A stretch of DNA of 36,947 nucleotides, from the NCBI GenBank assembly GCA_050289385.1, contig JBNKFQ010000242.1, forward strand, positions 1 to 36,947. Reading direction: 5' to 3'. The DNA is from JBNKFQ01 sp050289385 (GTDB lineage Bacteria > Pseudomonadota > Gammaproteobacteria > Pseudomonadales > Porticoccaceae). The notes below the pieces were generated by a model. It did not search any database. It saw only the letters and a list, made by a program, of their open reading frames with translations, and was not told the DNA's origin. This document shows positions 1-7,998 of this stretch, piece after piece (the first letter of the stretch is position 1; each line of letters starts with the position of its first letter). Both the position numbers and the translations under genes were made by a program.

Positions 1-372
1 GAGGTGGTAGCCAGCATAACCAGCCTGCCGGGTGGCGGTCTGGTCGGCGCGGCGGTTGCCATTAGCGTTATTTGCGGCCTGACCGGTTCCGCATCCGGTG
101 GTCAATCGATTGCGCTGCCCTTGCTGGGACCACTGTACACCGGGCCAGATGCAACCCCCGACAACAGAGTGGACCCCGAAGCTCTGCACCGCGTTGTCTC
201 CATCGCATCCGGAGGGCTGGACTCGCTGCCCCACAATGGCTACGTAGTTACACTGATTCGCTCAATATGCGGAGAAACGCACAGGGCCGCTTACGGACCA
301 CTGGCAAAACTGACCGTCATCGTTCCTTTTATCGGCGTGATTTTGGCAATCGCACTTTTTTCCCTGTTTTGA
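1..372 (+). CDS. GntP-family permease, C-terminal part (5' end outside window)
   Basis: The reading frame is open from the first base and ends with TGA at 370-372, giving about 123 residues of a membrane transporter. The glycine-rich stretch with ASGGQSIALP, the motif DSLPHNGYVVTL and the final hydrophobic helix (TVIVPFIGVILAIALFSLF) match the C-terminal end of the GntP gluconate/organic acid:proton symporter family. Proteins of this family are inner-membrane secondary transporters for gluconate or similar hydroxy acids. The substrate cannot be told from this fragment. No terminator is obvious in the 132 bases before the next gene. Confidence 0.8.
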   Translation, partial: EVVASITSLPGGGLVGAAVAISVICGLTGSASGGQSIALPLLGPLYTGPDATPDNRVDPEALHRVVSIASGGLDSLPHNGYVVTLIRSICGETHRAAYGPLAKLTVIVPFIGVILAIALFSLF

Positions 373-504
373 CGCCGGGCAAGTATCCAACTGATCAGAT
401 GCCAGGCCTGGTTACCGCCCGGGATTGGCCGCGCTCGATATCAGGCTTGATGCCGGCGAGTATCTGGACAAGAATAAGCGCACTTTCACCAGGCGCTGTT
501 CCCC

Positions 505-2325
505 ATGCGGATATCTGATATAACACCGGAATACCATACACGATGGCAAAAAGCCCAGCACCAGGTGCGCTTGAAAGAAGTATGGGGTCGACGTTTCTCT
601 TTTATTCGAGCGATATTGTTTGCACTGACTGTTGTCGCTTTTTACCAGAGCATTATCGCCCAGGTCTGGCACACAGCCTGGTCACTGCCACCTCTGGGCC
701 TGTTTATTCTCAGCGTGCTGGCCCATCGCCGCAACACTGCCCGGCTCGATCAACAGCGGCGAATCGCAAATTACTACGCGGACGGTCTCGAACGCTTGCA
801 AGGCCGGTGGCAAACCCAAGGCGTTACCGGTGATTGCTGGCTCACCCCCGACCATTGCTATGCACTCGATCTCAATATTTTCGGTCAGAACAGCTTGTTC
901 CAGTTGTTGTGTCAGGCGAGAACACGATTGGGAGAAGCCTGCCTGGCAGAGTGGTTGACTGCACCGGCAACTATTGAAGAAATCGCACAACGTCAGGATG
1001 CCATCAGGGAACTGGCGCCAAAACTGGACAGTCGCGAGGCGCTGGCAGTGGTCGGCGATGCGGCGCAACTGACCAACCGCAATCACCAGAATCTGTCACA
1101 ATGGGCGCAAAACCAACCGGCACCTCTGCCGCCTTTGGCGCGGGCGCTTGCGTTTCTGCTACCCGCTCTGAGTTTGGGTGGAATTATTGCCTGTGCGCTG
1201 GGGGCTGGCACAATTATTTTGACAATCACTGTCATTCTCGTTCTGGCGCAGCTTGCGTTATTGCGTTCTCAATACAGCATTATTACTGCCCTTTCGGTTC
1301 AACTGGACAGGCTCGAAGCCGGATTGGGCACATTGTCTGGCGTTCTGCTTTGCCTGGAAAATGAATCCTTTGACTGTTCCCGTTTGCAAAATATTCGCGC
1401 CGCACTCAACAGCGAGGGCGAACCGCCGTCGGTTCGAATCCGGCAACTGGGCACTCTCATTAATGTCATCAACAGCAGCCTTCGCAACCAGTTTATTCTG
1501 CCGGTAGCCATTCTTTTTTGTCTGCCAATACACTGTGTGTACGCCATTCAACGCTGGCAGAAAAAAGTGGCCAGCCATATTCCGGGGTGGTTGCAAGCTG
1601 TGGCTGAATACGAAGCGCTGAGTTCTCTGGCGGGTTATACCTGTGAACATCCCGACGACCCGTTTCCAAAAATTGTCGACACAGATTTTCACTTTGAAGC
1701 GACACAAATTGGTCACCCGCTGATTGCAGAACCGGAATGCGTTCGCAATGATTTGTCCATGACGGACGGCCTGCGCCTGGTTATGGTAAGCGGTTCGAAC
1801 ATGTCGGGCAAAAGTACGCTGTTGCGAACACTCGGCGTCAATATTGTGCTGGCACTGGCGGGCGCACCGGTACGAGCCCGGTCCCTCTCTTTGAGTGTGT
1901 TTCGAGTTGGCACTGTCATGCAAGTTCACGATTCTCTTGCTGAAGGCGCGTCCTACTTTTTTGCAGTAATTTCACGGTTAAAAAGCATTGTCACCATGGC
2001 TGGCGAATCGCCTCCGTTATTTTTTCTGCTGGATGAAATCTTGCAGGGCACCAATTCTCACGATCGCCATCTTGGCGCCGAAGCCATTCTTCAGCAATTA
2101 ATCAAACAACAGGCCATGGGCCTGGTGACTACTCATGATCTGGCATTGACGCACATTGTTGACAAGCTGCAAGGCAAAGCGATAAATATTCATTTTGAGG
2201 ACCAGTGGCTCGATGATCAGATGCAATTTGACTACCGCATTCGACCGGGCGTGGTCACACGCAGTAATGCGATGGCGCTGATGCGCATGGTCGGGCTTAC
2301 TCCCGCTGACATAACCGGGGCATAA
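505..2325 (+). CDS. MutS-like ATPase with N-terminal membrane helices
   Basis: This 606-residue protein has the MutS C-terminal ATPase domain: Walker A GSNMSGKST at about residues 430-438, the Walker B with D510-E511 (FFLLDEILQGTNSHDR), and the THD signature near residue 548. It lacks the mismatch-binding and connector domains of true MutS, which is about 850 residues long. Hydrophobic segments at roughly 34-52, 60-73, 214-232, 236-254 and 329-345 suggest membrane attachment. It therefore belongs to the family often named MutS-related protein rather than to mismatch repair MutS. Its substrate is not known to me. The M20 peptidase gene follows after 5 bases, so the two are probably co-transcribed. 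Confidence 0.8.
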   Translation: MRISDITPEYHTRWQKAQHQVRLKEVWGRRFSFIRAILFALTVVAFYQSIIAQVWHTAWSLPPLGLFILSVLAHRRNTARLDQQRRIANYYADGLERLQGRWQTQGVTGDCWLTPDHCYALDLNIFGQNSLFQLLCQARTRLGEACLAEWLTAPATIEEIAQRQDAIRELAPKLDSREALAVVGDAAQLTNRNHQNLSQWAQNQPAPLPPLARALAFLLPALSLGGIIACALGAGTIILTITVILVLAQLALLRSQYSIITALSVQLDRLEAGLGTLSGVLLCLENESFDCSRLQNIRAALNSEGEPPSVRIRQLGTLINVINSSLRNQFILPVAILFCLPIHCVYAIQRWQKKVASHIPGWLQAVAEYEALSSLAGYTCEHPDDPFPKIVDTDFHFEATQIGHPLIAEPECVRNDLSMTDGLRLVMVSGSNMSGKSTLLRTLGVNIVLALAGAPVRARSLSLSVFRVGTVMQVHDSLAEGASYFFAVISRLKSIVTMAGESPPLFFLLDEILQGTNSHDRHLGAEAILQQLIKQQAMGLVTTHDLALTHIVDKLQGKAINIHFEDQWLDDQMQFDYRIRPGVVTRSNAMALMRMVGLTPADITGA

Positions 2326-2330
2326 AAACG

Positions 2331-3644
2331 ATGAAAAAATATGTATTACCACTACTAACATCCATCCTGTCAACGACCGCCTTCGCAGACCTGAAGAACA
2401 CCAGCGAAAACAACATCGTCAACCAGATAGACATCAACATCAATCAGTCCATGGCGTTGCTGCAAGAAGTGGTCGATATCAATAGTGGCACCATGAATTT
2501 CACAGGCGTTCGCCAGGTGGGCGATGTATTTCGTCGTGAACTTGATGACCTGGGTTTCAAAACCTGGTGGGTTGAAGCCAATGATTTCAATCGCGCCGGG
2601 CATTTAATGGCAAGTTATGGAAACCGCGGCCCCCGACTGCTGTTAATTGGCCATCTTGACACCGTCTTTTCTGCAGACAGCCCCTTTCAGAAATTTGAGG
2701 CGGTCAGTGACGCTCAGGCCAAAGGCCCCGGTATCGTCGATATGAAAGGCGGCAATGTGATAATGATTTACGCCTTGCGAGCATTAAAGGCCGCCAATCT
2801 TCTGGACAAGCTCAGTTTGCGTATCATTATGACCGGTGATGAGGAAAAACGCGGGCGACCTGTCGCAGACGCCATAAAACCATTGACCGATGCCGCCATC
2901 TGGGCAGACGTTGCCCTTGGTTTTGAAAATGCCGATGGCAATCCTGCGACTCTGGCCGTTTCGCGCCGTGGTGTCAGCGGGTGGACATTAAAGGTTTCGG
3001 GAAAACCCGCACACTCCTCACAAATATTTCGTGAAGACATAGGCTTTGGTGCGGTTTTTGAAGCTGCACGCATACTGGAAGCGTTCCGCAACACCCTTGC
3101 TTCAGAAGAAAACCTTACCTTTAACCCCGCCCTGATTGCAGGTGGCACCGACGTCAGCATGGATGCCAGTTCAGCGCGCAGCTCCGCGTTTGGCAAAGAT
3201 AATGTCATCGCCAAAACCACTATTGTTTCCGGTGACATTCGAGCCCTGTCGCCACAACAACTGGCGACGGCCCAACAAAAAATGCAGAAAATTGTTTCCG
3301 AAAACCTTGCATATACCGATGCGACAATTCAATTTGAACCGGGTTACCCGCCAATGGAACCTTCGCCCGGAAACCTTGAACTGCTGGGTTTGTACGATGC
3401 GGTGAGCCGTGATCTCGGGTTCGGTGCAGTAACCGCTGTTGACCCACGACGAGCAGGTGCCGCAGATATCTCCTTCGCGGCAGCTCATGTCGACATGGCA
3501 ATAGATGGTCTGGGGCTTATGGGAACAGGTGGTCACACCAATGACGAAACCGCCGATCTGCCCATGTTGTCACAACAGACAAAACGCGCCGCAGTGCTGC
3601 TGTACCGTCTTGCCACACAGAAAACGTCCAGCCGTGAGCAATAA
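2331..3644 (+). CDS. Secreted M20-family metallopeptidase (carboxypeptidase G2-like)
   Basis: This 437-residue protein starts with a signal peptide (MKKYVLPLLTSILSTTAFA). It has the M20 zinc-ligand and catalytic motifs in order: GHLDTVF (H108, D110), GPGIVDMKGG (bridging D137), TGDEEK (E171/E172) and the C-terminal GTGGHTNDE (H402). A dimerisation domain lies between about residues 215 and 330. M20 enzymes of this group hydrolyse C-terminal glutamate or related amide bonds, here probably in the periplasm; the exact substrate is unknown. It begins 5 bases after the MutS-like gene. Its last ~120 codons are duplicated at 7999-8360, beyond an IS element. Confidence 0.88.
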   Translation: MKKYVLPLLTSILSTTAFADLKNTSENNIVNQIDININQSMALLQEVVDINSGTMNFTGVRQVGDVFRRELDDLGFKTWWVEANDFNRAGHLMASYGNRGPRLLLIGHLDTVFSADSPFQKFEAVSDAQAKGPGIVDMKGGNVIMIYALRALKAANLLDKLSLRIIMTGDEEKRGRPVADAIKPLTDAAIWADVALGFENADGNPATLAVSRRGVSGWTLKVSGKPAHSSQIFREDIGFGAVFEAARILEAFRNTLASEENLTFNPALIAGGTDVSMDASSARSSAFGKDNVIAKTTIVSGDIRALSPQQLATAQQKMQKIVSENLAYTDATIQFEPGYPPMEPSPGNLELLGLYDAVSRDLGFGAVTAVDPRRAGAADISFAAAHVDMAIDGLGLMGTGGHTNDETADLPMLSQQTKRAAVLLYRLATQKTSSREQ

Positions 3645-3654
3645 TCTGGCAAGG

Positions 3655-3713
3655 GGTGAATAAAAGGATGAATAAAAAGGTGAATAACAGCAATGTTCTC
3701 GCCGTTATTCACC
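3655..3713 (+). repeat. Short direct repeats ending in a perfect 10-bp inverted repeat
   Basis: Three near-copies of GGTGAATAAAA lie head to tail at 3655, 3666 and 3679. The third forms a perfect 10-bp inverted repeat with GTTATTCACC at 3704-3713 (15-base loop). It sits 10 bases after the M20 stop codon and could form a hairpin at the transcript end. No T-run follows, so a Rho-independent terminator is not supported. Confidence 0.5.
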
Positions 3714-3842
3714 CGCCAGATTCAGGTACCAATCAGGTTCCAGTAGTGCAACCATCCGAGATCCAGGACAGCGGCCACAGTTACACCGGTATACCTCAGG
3801 GCCTGTTAACACTAATTTGAATATCGCTGCTGGAGGCCATTT

Positions 3843-4153
3843 TTGCGTCCAGCGAGGCGGAAGGAGTACAGTTCAGTGACTCCAAACAGGCGACGCTGGG
3901 CGCAAAAGTGGCCGCAGCGCCTGCTCACCGGAAAAAGCGCCTGCATTGTAGTCACCATGGGAATGCCGGCATTTATTTACCGCTGTTTTTTTTCAGGCGC
4001 ACAGCCTGAAAATCCTGCAACGTAACATTCTCAATGTTTTGTGGTATTCATCCGGTAAAAACCAATCTGTTTGGAATGGCTGAGAGTGACAATCCGAAAC
4101 GGCGGCAAAAGTGGTTGAAGAAAATGCAGGAGCTTGGGCGGGAAGCGACTTAA
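3843..4153 (+). pseudogene. Remnant of a flavodoxin-fold NAD(P)H-dependent oxidoreductase, two frameshifts
   Basis: Reading the three frames in turn rebuilds the C-terminal part of a KefF/NQO1-type NAD(P)H quinone oxidoreductase: WPQRLLTGKSACIVVTMGMP, then AHSLKILQRNILN, then FCGIHPVKTNLFGM and RRQKWLKKMQELGR, ending with TAA at 4151-4153. The first frame change falls at a run of eight T (3986-3993) and the second near 4034-4040. I see no convincing N-terminal half upstream, so the 5' end is lost as well. The family binds FMN or FAD and reduces quinones; this copy should be inactive. Recognition rests on remembered family consensus, not on a search. The 190 bases that follow, up to the next gene, show nothing I recognise. 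Confidence 0.65.
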
Positions 4154-4346
4154 ATTGCGCCGCATTTTCAAATGCTTCAAAAAAAAACAGGTGTAACAAT
4201 GCCTGGCCACAGTGAAACTGATTGGGATTTCGACCTTGTGCGTTGCAACGATGCTACCATTACTACCAACCTGCACAGCCAGTGTGTTTGCCGCTTGTAA
4301 ACCAGAACCAATACCCAACCCTGACCCAACCACAAGTGAATAGTTT

Positions 4347-5457
4347 ATGAAAGCCCTTGTTCTCTCCCTAACCGCTTTACTAATGATCTGTGGTTGCTTG
4401 CCAGAATCACCCAACGGCAGCAGCATTGAAAACAACACAACGGCGATAGAGAAACCGCAGCAGGATGAAAGTCAAAAACTGACGCAATGGCTTGACGAAA
4501 AACACGAACAGGGGCTGCGTTTTTCACCCTTGCAGCTTACCTCTTTGGGGCGCAAGGATCTCTACGACCAAATCGACGATATGAGCGAAGCGGGCCAGGA
4601 CAAATACCTGCAATGGCTGGCATCGACGGTCAATGAACTCAAATCGACTTTCAACTATACGGCCTTAACCAATGCCGCCAAAATCTCTTATGACTTCTGG
4701 GTCTATCAATATGAAAGCCTATATCAAACGTGTGGAAGCGTTTCGTGAGCAGGACGGCGCGCCACAACATTACAGTTCCAGTTCTCCCGATGGTTCCAGG
4801 CCGGGCGTGTTTTACGCGCACCTTTCGGATATGAGCGCCATACCGAAAGTGGAAATGGAATCGATTGCATATCACGAAGGGCTACCAGGGCACCATATGC
4901 AAATTGCCATTGTCCAGAGGCTGCAGAGTATACCCAAATTTCGCACGCAAATTCACTTTACCAGTTATACCGAAGACTGGGCTTTGTATGCCGAGCGGTT
5001 GGCAATAGAAATGAGCGCCTTTCAGGACCCCTATTCCGATCTGGGCCGTTTAAGTGCAGAAATCTGGCGGGCAATTCGCCTGGTGGTGGACACCGGCATT
5101 CATTTCAAAGGCTGGACTCAGGAGCAGGCGGTAAATTATTTTATGGAAAAATCACCGGTATCCGAAGGCCAGATTCGCGCCGAAGTGCGCCGCTATATTG
5201 TGTGGCCAGCGCAGGCAACGGGTTATAAAATTGGCATGTTGAAAATATTGGAGTTGCGTGAGAAGGCCAAAAAGGTGCTGGGTGATAAGTTCGATATTCG
5301 CACTTTTCACGACAAGGTGCTGGGTGGTGGCGCAGTGCCGTTATCGGTGTTGGGAAAAGTCATTGATGGCTGGATTGTGAATAATCGAGGATTAGGACAA
5401 CCCACGATCCGAGGACGGTTTACTTATTTTTACAGTTGTTACACACAACTACCTTAA
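4347..5457 (+). pseudogene. DUF885 lipoprotein gene with large internal deletion and frameshift
   Basis: The first frame (4347-4748) encodes a lipoprotein signal (ALLMICGC, lipobox Cys17) and the N-terminal DUF885 region to about SYDFWVYQYE. The C-terminal DUF885 region continues in another frame from about 4711 (MKAYIKRVEAF), with the metal-site motif YHEGLPGHHM and FDIRTFHDKVLGGGAVPLSVL. DUF885 proteins are usually near 600 residues, so about 200-250 internal residues are missing and the two halves are out of frame. The 3' end runs into an inverted-repeat element near 5404, so the last ~20 residues (after VIDGWIV) are foreign. DUF885 proteins are presumed secreted metallopeptidase-like enzymes; this one is almost certainly non-functional. 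Confidence 0.8.
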
Positions 5458-5476
5458 GTCAAGCAAGCTGTCCCCG
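5409..5476. repeat. Inverted-repeat element 1 (GTCC-motif hairpin)
   Basis: The left arm CGAGGACGGTTTACTT (5410-5425) is an imperfect inverse of the right arm AAGCAAGCTGTCCCCG (5461-5476), with 12 of 16 positions pairing. The inner arm bases AAG(T/C)AA(A/G)C(T/C)GTCC recur at 6769-6785 and at the IS110 insertion site. The element overlaps the broken 3' end of the DUF885 pseudogene. I associate this motif with sequences flanking Y1/REP-type transposase genes, from memory only. The bases from 5477 to the esterase stop codon at 5578 hold nothing I recognise. Confidence 0.65.
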
Positions 5477-5577
5477 AAATTCGAATTTCATTAAGTCACA
5501 AGTATTCCAGATGAAACTATTAAACGTGTAACTCTATGAAAAATTTTACCTGAGTCCACTTTTTATGACGTGTTGTT

Positions 5578-6552
5578 TCAGGGATTTTGGTCACAATCTC
5601 CAGGTACGAATATCACGCATCCTCGCCCAAATGCATAACGCAAACCCCGTGAATGGATCATATAGATCGCACTGATATGCTCTTCCTGGGGGAAGATCTC
5701 GGTTTTAAGGTCCAATCCCGGTACTTTCGCATTTACCAGCATGGACTCTAGCGCGTAGACATTACTGGTCATGCCGTATTTGACACCGCCCACGACTTCT
5801 TCTCTGCCGCCGACGGCCAGATAGACTTTGGCATTAAGCGGTATTTCTGACTTGATATAATTTTCAGCCCATTTGAGCGGCAGGTTATTGTCCCACCAGA
5901 TGGAGGGGCTGCCGATCATATAGTTTTTGAAGGTGTCCGGCTGGTTAAATAATACGTAAAGACCAAATAAGCCGCCAAGGGAATGGCCGCTGTAAGTGGT
6001 TTCTTGTGGAATGGTATTATAGTGGCTGTTAATGAAAGGCATTAGCTGCTCACGAATGAAACGCAAAAACTCGGGTGCTGCCCCGGATTTTTTCTCGGTC
6101 AATACAGGGGCGACTCCTTCGATAGGCAGGTTGTATTCGGGCCTTTCGCCAAAGGTCGGCGTTAAATCCCGCGCCCGTAGAGCGTCAGCCCCCAATACGT
6201 GATCCACCGGATACCCGATACCCACGGTAATAAAGCGACGTAGTTCTCCTCCTATTTGCATAAAATGTATTAGGCCAGTGTCCAGCTGAGAATTCACATC
6301 TGTAAGATACAGCACGGGGAATTTTTCTGAACCGTCTTTTTTCGAGAAAGGTACTTGCACACGGATCTCAAAGGTTTGGTCAATGAATTTAGACCTTATG
6401 AGGTGCTTTTCCACCTTGGGTATAAAGTAGGGTTTTTGATCTTCGTTGGCTGCTGCCGCCTGTGTGGATGAGGCTGTCACGGCAACCAAGGCAAACAAAA
6501 ACCTTGCCATAATGGGAAAACGGTGTAATAAGCTGGGTCGCTTAATGGTCAT
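5578..6552 (-). CDS. Secreted alpha/beta-hydrolase, putative esterase family (PF00756-like)
   Basis: This 324-residue protein has an N-terminal hydrophobic signal (about 15-34, ending STQAAAANE). The nucleophile elbow is YSGHSLGG (Ser191), flanked by features of the Esterase D/IroE family: FPVLYLTDVN near 78-87, IGSPSIWWDN after the elbow, and a C-terminal HIS in FPQEEHISAI as likely catalytic histidine. The family hydrolyses acyl or siderophore esters, here outside the cytoplasm. The ATG at 6552 has AGGA nine bases upstream. The gene lies alone between two inverted-repeat elements, inside a stretch of pseudogenes, and may have arrived with them. Substrate unknown. Confidence 0.8.
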   Translation of the reverse strand: MTIKRPSLLHRFPIMARFLFALVAVTASSTQAAAANEDQKPYFIPKVEKHLIRSKFIDQTFEIRVQVPFSKKDGSEKFPVLYLTDVNSQLDTGLIHFMQIGGELRRFITVGIGYPVDHVLGADALRARDLTPTFGERPEYNLPIEGVAPVLTEKKSGAAPEFLRFIREQLMPFINSHYNTIPQETTYSGHSLGGLFGLYVLFNQPDTFKNYMIGSPSIWWDNNLPLKWAENYIKSEIPLNAKVYLAVGGREEVVGGVKYGMTSNVYALESMLVNAKVPGLDLKTEIFPQEEHISAIYMIHSRGLRYAFGRGCVIFVPGDCDQNP

Positions 6553-6713
6553 GATTTTAAATCCTGTGATTCTCGCAGTGCCAGGTAATTACCTCAGGCA
6601 CATACATCTACGCAAGGTAACAATAGCTCCAGGCTTCGAAGTAAACAAAGAAGCCTGCATGCGCCATCCTGCGTGCGTCATCAGCAGATATCTACTACCT
6701 GGAAGGTAACATC
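6553..6713. other. Esterase leader region with an 8-bp hairpin
   Basis: This non-coding stretch upstream of the esterase contains a perfect 8-bp inverted repeat, CAGGCTTC at 6630-6637 and GAAGCCTG at 6650-6657. It would lie in the esterase mRNA leader, where it could act as an attenuator or protein site. No T-run follows and no clear promoter could be assigned. Confidence 0.35.
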
Positions 6714-6785
6714 AATTCTCCGGGCAGTTACTTAATTCACAGATCGTCCTGTTCTACCTTTCCAAATTCAGTAAGCTGTCCCCGA
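6714..6785. repeat. Inverted-repeat element 2 (GTCC-motif hairpin)
   Basis: The left arm TCCGGGCAGTTACTTAATT (6719-6737) is an imperfect inverse of the right arm AATTCAGTAAGCTGTCCCCG around 6766-6785, leaving a loop of about 28 bases. The arms carry the same AGTAAGCTGTCC core as element 1. It sits 18 bases before the left end of the IS110 element, whose bridge RNA encodes nearly the same motif. Confidence 0.65.
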
Positions 6786-6829
6786 TACGCCCCCCGATCC
6801 AATCAAGTAAACTTGTATCTTGTTTTGTA

Positions 6830-6985
6830 GCTGCTTATGTTTGTACAGGCAAAAGTAGCCGGGCGAGATGAGGATGCAAGTAAACTTAGGCTCCTAGCCT
6901 GCGGGACAGATCAGCTCCTCGCCCATTTGTTTTAACTGAACGGTATCTTAGGCCCTGGAGCCTGTATTCACAAGGTTAGTTAAAC
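6830..6985 (+). ncRNA. Bridge RNA of the IS110 element
   Basis: The region folds into the three parts expected of an IS110 bridge RNA. First comes a 5' stem-loop (GCTGCTT 6830-6836 with AAGTAGC 6853-6859). The target-binding loop is closed by GGGCGAG (6861-6867) and CTCGCCC (6918-6924). The donor-binding loop is closed by GTTTTAACT (6929-6937) and AGTTAAAC (6979-6986). The left target guide CAAGTAAACT (6877-6886) equals the left flank at 6804-6813. The right target guide GGACAG (6904-6909) is the reverse complement of CTGTCC at 7983-7988. The left donor guide ACGGTATCT (6940-6948) equals the right end at 7976-7984. The right donor guide ACAAG (6970-6974) pairs with CTTGT of the left end. The fold was made by eye. 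Confidence 0.82.
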
Positions 6986-6987
6986 AG

Positions 6988-7974
6988 ATGACAAAGCAAA
7001 AAAAATTCATTCTCGGAGTTGATGTTTCAAAAAAGCACTATGATGTAGCGTTGCTGCTGCCTGACGGTAAACGTAAAAACAGGAAGTTCCCCAATAATCC
7101 GGACGGCTTTCAACAGCTTGAAGAGTGGTTGACCGGTTTTAACGTAGATCGTATGCACGCCTGTATGGAGGCAACGAATATGTATGGTCATGCGCTCGCC
7201 GAGTTTTTGTATGACGCGGGGTTTGATGTCAGCATGGTTAATCCGGCGCGTGTCAAAGGTTTTTCCCAAGGAGAGTTGCTTCGCACCAAGACAGACAGGC
7301 AGGATGCATCGCTGATAGCTCGTTTCTGTCAATCCATGTCTCCGTCCCTCTGGGTGCCAGAGTCGAAGAAAGTACGGGAATTGAAGGCCATGGTACGTCG
7401 TCTGGATGCACTGATGGACATGAGACAGCAGGAGATAAATCGGTTGGACGTTGCAGATCCGGTAGTTACCGAGGATATTGAGGGTCATATTGAACTACTG
7501 ACCAAGCGTATTGATCAGCTTCGCGATGCCATTCGCCGGCATATCGATGATGATCCGGATCTGCGTGAACAAAAGGAATTGTTGCTGTCTATCCCGGGTG
7601 TGGGAGAGAAGACAGTCGCGACATTGCTATCTTATTTTGCCTCGATTGAGAAGTTTTCAACAGCCAAAAAGTTGGCCTCTTTTTGTGGTGTCGCTCCGAG
7701 AGAATATCAGTCAGGGAGTTCAATTAATCGATATGGGCGAATGTCAAAGATCGGCTCGGCACAATTGAGGAAAGCACTCTTTTTGCCAGCTATGGTTGCG
7801 CTGAGGTATAACCCTGTAATGATTGAATTAAAGAACAGGCTTACTGTGGCTGGCAAGCCCAAGATGGTTATTATTGGTGCGGCAATGAGGAAGTTGATAC
7901 ACATTATTTTCGGGGTTCTGAAAAACAGGACAGCATTCCGTGCCGATTTAGCCAAAAATGCGCTTGCATCTTAA
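6988..7974 (+). CDS. IS110-family RNA-guided recombinase (transposase)
   Basis: This 328-residue protein has the N-terminal RuvC-like DEDD domain: D12 in ILGVDVSKKHYD, E61 in CMEATNMYG, and D103/D106 in KTDRQDASLIARF. The C-terminal Tnp_20 domain holds the SIPGVGEKTVATLL helix-hairpin motif (about 201-214) and the serine motif QSGSSINRYGRMSK, with the likely nucleophile near Ser242. Length and spacing agree with IS621 (326 residues as I recall, D11/E60/D102/D105/S241). It is intact, so the element may still be active. The enzyme would use the bridge RNA encoded just upstream to pair the element ends with the target and exchange strands at the CT core. Confidence 0.93.
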   Translation: MTKQKKFILGVDVSKKHYDVALLLPDGKRKNRKFPNNPDGFQQLEEWLTGFNVDRMHACMEATNMYGHALAEFLYDAGFDVSMVNPARVKGFSQGELLRTKTDRQDASLIARFCQSMSPSLWVPESKKVRELKAMVRRLDALMDMRQQEINRLDVADPVVTEDIEGHIELLTKRIDQLRDAIRRHIDDDPDLREQKELLLSIPGVGEKTVATLLSYFASIEKFSTAKKLASFCGVAPREYQSGSSINRYGRMSKIGSAQLRKALFLPAMVALRYNPVMIELKNRLTVAGKPKMVIIGAAMRKLIHIIFGVLKNRTAFRADLAKNALAS

Positions 7975-7998
7975 GACGGTATCTGTCCTTATTTTCTA

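Larger units (their letters stand above)
6814..7984 (+). mobile_element. IS110-family insertion sequence, IS621-like
   Basis: The ends were placed from the bridge RNA guides rather than from inverted repeats, which this family lacks. The left flank reads CAAGTAAA-CT (core CT at 6812-6813) followed by the element start TGTAT. The right end reads ACGGTAT-CT (core CT at 7983-7984) followed by the flank GTCCTTATT. The element is therefore about 1171 bp, with one CT copy counted inside. Joining the flanks gives a pre-insertion site CAAGTAAA-CT-GTCC. It contains a non-coding left end with the bridge RNA, then one recombinase gene. As I recall, IS621 has the same layout and a donor junction with CT-TGTAT. 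Confidence 0.85.

Noticed and set aside
3679..3713. Perfect 10-bp hairpin considered as a Rho-independent terminator of the M20 gene
   Set aside because: The stem is AT-rich and no T-run follows on either strand.
6446..6709. Plus-strand open frame of 87 codons over the esterase start
   Set aside because: It is antisense to the esterase signal peptide and shows no family features.
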